Shown here: positions 34,050 through 37,048 of the stretch, piece by piece | How the letters are laid out: each line of letters begins with the position of its first letter | Position numbering within the stretch: position 1 is the stretch's first letter | Source: Oligoflexales bacterium | GTDB lineage: Bacteria; Bdellovibrionota_B; Oligoflexia; Oligoflexales; RGVZ01 | Direction: 5' to 3' | Assembly: GCA_947468665.1 (NCBI GenBank) | Contig: CANILH010000026.1 | Location: 1 to 37,048 of the forward strand | DNA length: 37,048 bases | Position numbers and translations under genes: made by a program | Notes under the pieces: model-generated | Database searches by the model: none | What the model saw: the letters and a program-made list of their open reading frames with translations, nothing else | Told to the model about the DNA's origin: nothing

Positions 34050-34909
34050 ATATGGCCCTAAATAACGATCAAATGAAGTTTTTCGCTGATTTTGTCGAGG
34101 AGAAACTTGGTATTATCTACGTGAAAGATAATTACTATCAGTTGGAGAAGCGGCTGGTTGACATCGCGACGCAGCTTAATTTGGCATCATCCGATGAGCT
34201 TTGGCAAAAGGCCCAGGGTGGTATATTCGGTCAGATGAAGATGCTTCTTCTTGATCTCGCAACAAATAACGAGACATCGTTTTTCCGCGATCCAGGACTT
34301 TTCAAGACCATCGAGGACAAAATCCTAACGGAACCGCGATTCTCAGGCGATAATCCCCAGCCTTTGAGAATTTGGTGCTGCGCGACGAGTACGGGGCAGG
34401 AAGTCTATACCATGGCCATAATATTAAACGCCTGGCAAAGGCATAATCCTAAGCGGACGTTTAGTTTTCTGGCGACCGATTACTCGCAGCGCGTACTCGC
34501 TCAGGCAGAGGCAGGTCGTTACAGTCAGCTGGAGGTTCAAAGGGGCCTTCCGGCGACCATGCTGGTGCGGTTCTTTCACAATGAGTCCAGTGGCGAGGCA
34601 TCAGCCAGTCACAGTCCGGCTTGGATGGTCAATGATGCCCTGAAGAAAAACATCACGTTTCGACAGCAGAATCTTTTGGAGAATTTCGGCTATGTTGGGC
34701 CCTTTGATATTGTTATGTGTCGCAATGTTCTCATTTACCAGAATGTTGAGAACAAGCGTAAAATCATCGCAGAGCTGGCGAAGAAAATCTCTCCAGACGG
34801 CTATTTTATCATGGGTGCCGCAGAGAGCCTGACTGGCCTTAGTGACGAGTTTGAGCTAAGGGAGTTTGACAGATCAGTTGTGTATCAGAAAAAAGCTAGT
34901 TTCCAATAG
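34046..34909 (+). CDS. cheR: Chemotaxis protein methyltransferase CheR
   Basis: 287 residues. N-terminal helical domain (1-70), then NETSFFRDP (75-83), a SAM-binding segment CCATSTGQEVYT (111-122) in place of the usual AGCSTGEEPYS, LATDYS with D145 contacting SAM, GRYS, and DIVMCRNVLIY (221-231), GYFIMGAAESL (252-262). It methylates MCP glutamates using SAM. The SAM loop variant (A-T-S-T-G-Q-E) keeps the essential glycine and glutamate. No TPR extension. Last intact gene of the che operon. Confidence 0.92.
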   Translation: MNMALNNDQMKFFADFVEEKLGIIYVKDNYYQLEKRLVDIATQLNLASSDELWQKAQGGIFGQMKMLLLDLATNNETSFFRDPGLFKTIEDKILTEPRFSGDNPQPLRIWCCATSTGQEVYTMAIILNAWQRHNPKRTFSFLATDYSQRVLAQAEAGRYSQLEVQRGLPATMLVRFFHNESSGEASASHSPAWMVNDALKKNITFRQQNLLENFGYVGPFDIVMCRNVLIYQNVENKRKIIAELAKKISPDGYFIMGAAESLTGLSDEFELREFDRSVVYQKKASFQ

Positions 34910-34922
34910 GCAGGTTGGCTAA

Positions 34923-35091
34923 GTTTCAGGAGAGGTTTCTTTTTTCTCCGGCTACGCTGACCGGGGCAATATGATCGAGTTCATTCAGCTTGGGCCAGGA
35001 TCAAAAAACAGAGGTTGAGGAGATCTCAACAAGGGTGGAGTCTATTCTTGATGAGGTCGCCATCCCCTCAAACTTCATTCTTGGACTCTAA
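34923..35091 (+). pseudogene. Possible frameshifted gene relic after cheR
   Basis: Two adjoining frames read like protein: one from 34923 gives SGEVSFFSGYADRGNMIEF and continues to IQLG, then the +1 frame gives QDQKTEVEEISTRVESILDE and ends SNFILGL before TAA at 35089-35091. A single frameshift near 35000 would join them. No start or family is recognised. It could be the degraded end of a further che-operon gene; chance is a real alternative. Confidence 0.25.
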
Positions 35092-35097
35092 GGCTTC

Positions 35098-35568
35098 TTA
35101 GGACGCTACAAAAGCAAGATAATAGAAAGTCCAGCCTGTGACGGATGTCAGGAATAGTCCCAGGGCTGACAGCTTTCCCATTTTTTTATGCAGCGTTGAA
35201 TGTCTGCCTGGAGATGGCGGTGCTGGAAATCCGCGAAGCGCAAGCCATACGGTTGCGATCAGGGTAATTGTTGTGCTGATAGAGCAGACAAGGTGAATGC
35301 CCAGCGCGATCGGCATTATATTATTATAGTAAGGGCTTGGCTCCGCAAGTTGTCTCCAGCCAACAAGCCGCATCTCAAGTTCAAATAAAGTGACCGCGAC
35401 GGCGAGGGTGATCGAGATGGCTATCATCATTTTTTTGTGTGCCGCGTAGTTTTTCTGGTCCTTGACTAAGTGCATGCCGAAGGCAAGCGCCGGAAGAATC
35501 GCGAACATAGCGACCGCGACGAGGTCCAGCATAAAGCTTCCGCGGCTTTGTGGGATAAAACCCTGCAT
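35098..35568 (-). CDS. DUF420 family membrane protein
   Basis: 156 residues from ATG 35568, chosen because AAGGAG lies seven bases upstream; longer frames begin in unrelated sequence. Four predicted membrane helices (about 12-34, 44-66, 82-107, 125-150). The pattern matches DUF420: histidines in GMHLVKDQKNYAAHKKMM and in ALGIHLVCS, then HKKMGK before the last helix. DUF420 proteins often accompany heme-copper oxidase assembly genes and are thought to be related to haem-binding membrane proteins; no oxidase genes are visible here. Function unknown. Confidence 0.78.
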   Translation of the reverse strand: MQGFIPQSRGSFMLDLVAVAMFAILPALAFGMHLVKDQKNYAAHKKMMIAISITLAVAVTLFELEMRLVGWRQLAEPSPYYNNIMPIALGIHLVCSISTTITLIATVWLALRGFPAPPSPGRHSTLHKKMGKLSALGLFLTSVTGWTFYYLAFVAS

Positions 35569-35672
35569 TCGCTGACTCCTTTTTAGATAGACAGCCCCCG
35601 GTATTGTAGCGGTCTTAGAGGTGAAAGCCAACGAAACCACGCTAAAATTAGGCATGTGTGAGCACCTCACGG

Positions 35673-35699
35673 GGAAAATTTACGATGGGGTAAATTTCC
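35673..35699. promoter_or_regulatory. Hairpin upstream of tRNA-Ala
   Basis: GGAAAATTTAC and GTAAATTTCC pair over ten positions with one bulged A and a six-base loop, in the gap between the DUF420 gene start and the tRNA. Role unknown. Confidence 0.35.
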
Positions 35700-35746
35700 T
35701 CTTGCCAATGCCTCGATTTTTCGGCAATGTACCGTCTCCCAAATGG

Positions 35747-35822
35747 GGGCACTTAGCTCAGTTGGTAGAGCACCAGATTTGCATTCTGGGGGTCAGGAGT
35801 TCAACTCTCCTAGTGTCCACCA
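35747..35822 (+). tRNA. tRNA-Ala(UGC), CCA encoded
   Basis: 76 bases with full cloverleaf: acceptor GGGCACT/AGTGTCC, U8-A9, D stem GCTC/GAGC, anticodon stem CCAGA/TCTGG with loop TTTGCAT (anticodon TGC), T stem AGGAG/CTCCT with loop TTCAACT, discriminator A, CCA at 35820-35822. The third acceptor pair is G-U, the alanine identity element, which confirms the isotype. Reads GCA and related alanine codons. Confidence 0.95.
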
Positions 35823-35845
35823 TCCACTTGCCTCATTTTCCACTG

Positions 35846-35956
35846 GCCTATTTTTAATTTATACGGCGTCAGACTTCGACCGGCCCTCGGTCATGTACCA
35901 GTGCGTACACTCCCTCGGGCCGGTCTTTGTCTTCCTTGTCTAAATTAAAAATAGGC
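35846..35956. repeat. 111-bp element with 16-bp perfect inverted ends and nested hairpins
   Basis: The ends are GCCTATTTTTAATTTA (35846-35861) and its exact complement (35941-35956). Inside are GACCGGCCC/GGGCCGGTC and, in the centre, TGTAC-CAGTGC-GTACA, so the whole folds into one long stem. It starts 23 bp after tRNA-Ala. No flanking target duplication is visible. It could be a MITE-like or REP-like element, or a structured tRNA terminator. Confidence 0.7.
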
Positions 35957-36006
35957 GGCGTGGACATTTTGAAGAGGTTTGGAAGGTATTAAGCGCTGGC
36001 GATTCA

Positions 36007-36036
36007 TTTTATACCGCCGACGTCGGAGGTATAAAA
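36007..36036. repeat. 30-bp near-perfect palindrome
   Basis: Two 15-base arms meet at GACGTC with no loop; 14 of 15 pairs match (mismatch at 36016/36027). It is flanked by A/T runs. Confidence 0.7.
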
Positions 36037-36040
36037 ATAG

Positions 36041-36133
36041 ACAGATGGAGCGCTGCCCTTTGACGTAATCATCGTCAATCCCGATGGAACAAGGTCGGCT
36101 AGCGGTAACTTTTTCGTTAGTGCAGTTATTTAG
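36041..36133 (+). pseudogene. Possible relic of an IPT/TIG-domain protein C-terminus
   Basis: After an in-frame TAG the frame reads TDGALPFDVIIVNPDGTRS, then a short stretch ending NFFVSAVI and a stop at 36131-36133. The block F-D-V-x-V-x-N-P-D-G followed by a short G-x-F-x-V strand is the classic end of an IPT/TIG domain. No start and only some 30 codons remain, so it would be a dead fragment. The match is short. Confidence 0.3.
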
Positions 36134-36273
36134 TTCATTAAAGCGAATCCACTGTGGACCAGAGGTCTCTGAGATTTAGAAATCTAAGTTTGAAGTCAGC
36201 CCATAATTCACAAGTGGAAATCTGCTACCTTAAGTTGACGAATTGCACTAGAGAATGGCACTTATTGAATACC

Positions 36274-36302
36274 GTCATCCCGACGCGAAGCGAGGGATCT
36301 CG
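36274..36302. repeat. GTCATCCCGA...GAGGGATCTCG intergenic palindromic repeat
   Basis: GTCATCCC-GACGCGAAGCGA-GGGATCTCG. ATCTCG then pairs with CGAGAT six bases on, and TCCC with GGGA inside. Sequences of the type 'GTCATCC-x-GAGCGAAGCGA-x-GGATCTCG' are frequent dispersed intergenic repeats in many bacterial genomes. Confidence 0.55.
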
Positions 36303-36433
36303 AATACACGAGATGCTCCGCGATGCCCCCAGCATAATGGTAGATTGCTGCTTCAGGTCCACAAAACAGTGCATAGGGTCCCCAAGCAACCTTTGACGTT
36401 TTTTTGATCAAATCAAATGAAAAATTTATCGCC

Positions 36434-36450
36434 ACGCCGCTTCGCGGCGT
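36434..36450. repeat. GC-rich hairpin
   Basis: ACGCCGC-TTC-GCGGCGT: seven perfect pairs with a UUC loop. No T-run follows, so not an obvious terminator. Confidence 0.45.
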
Positions 36451-36693
36451 ACTCATAACTCTCCTGGTACCAACACCCGCGCACCCTTTGGCGGCACTCG
36501 GCCTTCGCGGTCGCAGAGGCAACCTCGCTCGGGCCTACGTCCGCCTTCGGGCCCGCTCATTGGGCACATCCTCTCCCGATCCACCACCACGCCCCACAAA
36601 CTCCCAACACCCCAAACGCCAACGAGGCCACTGCTTTGCAGCAGGGCCTCCTAGTGGCTCATACATTCATACAAGGTTAACAGCGTAACAGGG

Positions 36694-37048
36694 TCAAGGG
36701 CTAGTCCTCAGGAGGCGGAACCCCAAAGCGACGTCGCGGTCGGCAGGCGCGATGCCGCTGCGATCCGCAGACCGACAGTACCGCGCAATGGTGTACCAAC
36801 TGCCGCCGCGAAAAACACGGTAGGAGCCCGAACTGGGACCCACTGGATCTGTAACCGGGGAGGCGGAATAAGCGGCATACCGGTCAGCCGTCCACTCCCC
36901 GACGTTGCCATGCATATCAAAAAGCCCCCAAGCATTCGCCTGTTTTTTCGCCACTGGGTAGGTCGTGCTCTCGGAATGACCGCTATCGGCATACCAAGCC
37001 ATCGCATCAAGATCTCCGGCGTAAGCTCCTGTCGTGCCAGCTCGGGCC
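36694..37048 (-). CDS. Formylglycine-generating-enzyme (SUMF1/FGE-sulfatase) domain protein, partial
   Basis: The C-terminal 117 or so codons are in the window; the 5' end lies beyond 37048 (the frame is open to the edge). Family blocks: ARAGTT, AWYADSGHSE, PNAWGL-type QANAWGLFDMHGNVGEW, a DPVGPSSGSYRVFRGGSW run split over two blocks, RSADR and GFRLLRT. True FGEs oxidise a sulfatase cysteine and use two active-site cysteines five residues apart. Here only the second is present (ARYCRSADR), with threonine at the first place. It is more likely a member of the wider FGE-like fold family, which includes EgtB- and PvdO-like proteins. Stop at 36694. Confidence 0.85.
   Translation of the reverse strand, partial: ARAGTTGAYAGDLDAMAWYADSGHSESTTYPVAKKQANAWGLFDMHGNVGEWTADRYAAYSASPVTDPVGPSSGSYRVFRGGSWYTIARYCRSADRSGIAPADRDVALGFRLLRTSP

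Larger units (their letters stand above)
36134..36693. other. 560-bp stretch without a supported gene
   Basis: Holds the palindrome AGATTT-AG-AAATCT (36172-36185), a GTCATCCCGA-type repeat (36274-36302), a hairpin at 36434-36450 and a C-rich, low-complexity segment at about 36575-36625. Open frames here lack start signals and protein-like sequence. Confidence 0.5.

Noticed and set aside
34931-34956. Intrinsic terminator after cheR (GGAGA...T-run...TCTCC)
   Set aside because: The T-run lies in the loop instead of after the stem, and the stem is five pairs.
36404-36688. 94-codon open frame on the plus strand
   Set aside because: Low-complexity, arginine/proline-rich translation over a C-rich region, no ribosome binding site, no family pattern.
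1-37048. CRISPR array or integrase/transposase gene
   Set aside because: No regularly spaced direct repeats and no protein with integrase or transposase motifs were seen on either strand.

Overview
The window looks like a chromosomal segment of a Gram-negative, chemotactic bacterium with roughly 50% G+C. It carries a periplasmic binding protein with a signal peptide, a TonB-like protein, a full che operon, and SlyD, RlmN and LivFGMHK-type genes. The soluble MCP with repeated PAS domains, two hybrid CheA kinases, a FapA-like protein and a possible TIGR02147/DUF4423-type relic fit the deltaproteobacterial/Bdellovibrionota-Oligoflexia side of the tree. No marker gene proves this placement.

Left third (1-9.5 kb): housekeeping genes interleaved with accessory cargo. 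Housekeeping or conserved genes are a Methyltransf_32 methyltransferase divergent from an Rsm22-family protein, a class I purine nucleoside phosphorylase, and a DUF455/ATP-grasp fusion. The cargo is a DUF4258 toxin-like gene with an HTH antitoxin-like partner, a gene relic, an AAA/DUF4143 ATPase, and an AbiEi/AbiEii type IV toxin-antitoxin pair. The AbiE pair is bracketed by two perfect 18-bp direct repeats. One is the ribosome binding site and start of the phosphorylase gene. The other lies in the last codons of the DUF455/ATP-grasp gene. This looks like the scar of a cassette insertion that split an operon.

Middle (9.6-25 kb): an ABC-F ATPase, a soluble MCP with three exact-period PAS repeats, a 6-phosphofructokinase divergent from rlmN, a FapA/DUF342 protein, SlyD, a five-gene branched-chain amino-acid-type ABC importer (livK-livH-livM-livG-livF, minus strand) and a TonB-family protein.

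Right (25.2-34.9 kb): a compact chemosensory operon, cheA(REC-Hpt-kinase-CheW-CheW), cheA(Hpt-kinase-CheW-CheW-REC), cheW, cheB, an unrecognised gene, cheY and cheR. The unrecognised protein carries three 24-residue motifs in the layout of the c-di-GMP-binding MshEN domain, the first two with the family's 5-residue spacer. The two kinases carry receiver domains at opposite ends, so a phosphorelay or phosphate-sink arrangement is possible. The soluble PAS-MCP upstream is a candidate input.

Far right (34.9-37 kb): a DUF420 membrane protein, tRNA-Ala(UGC), and about 870 bp without an intact gene. That stretch holds a 111-bp inverted-repeat element, a 30-bp palindrome, a common intergenic palindromic repeat and gene relics. 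The window ends in a truncated formylglycine-generating-enzyme-like gene.
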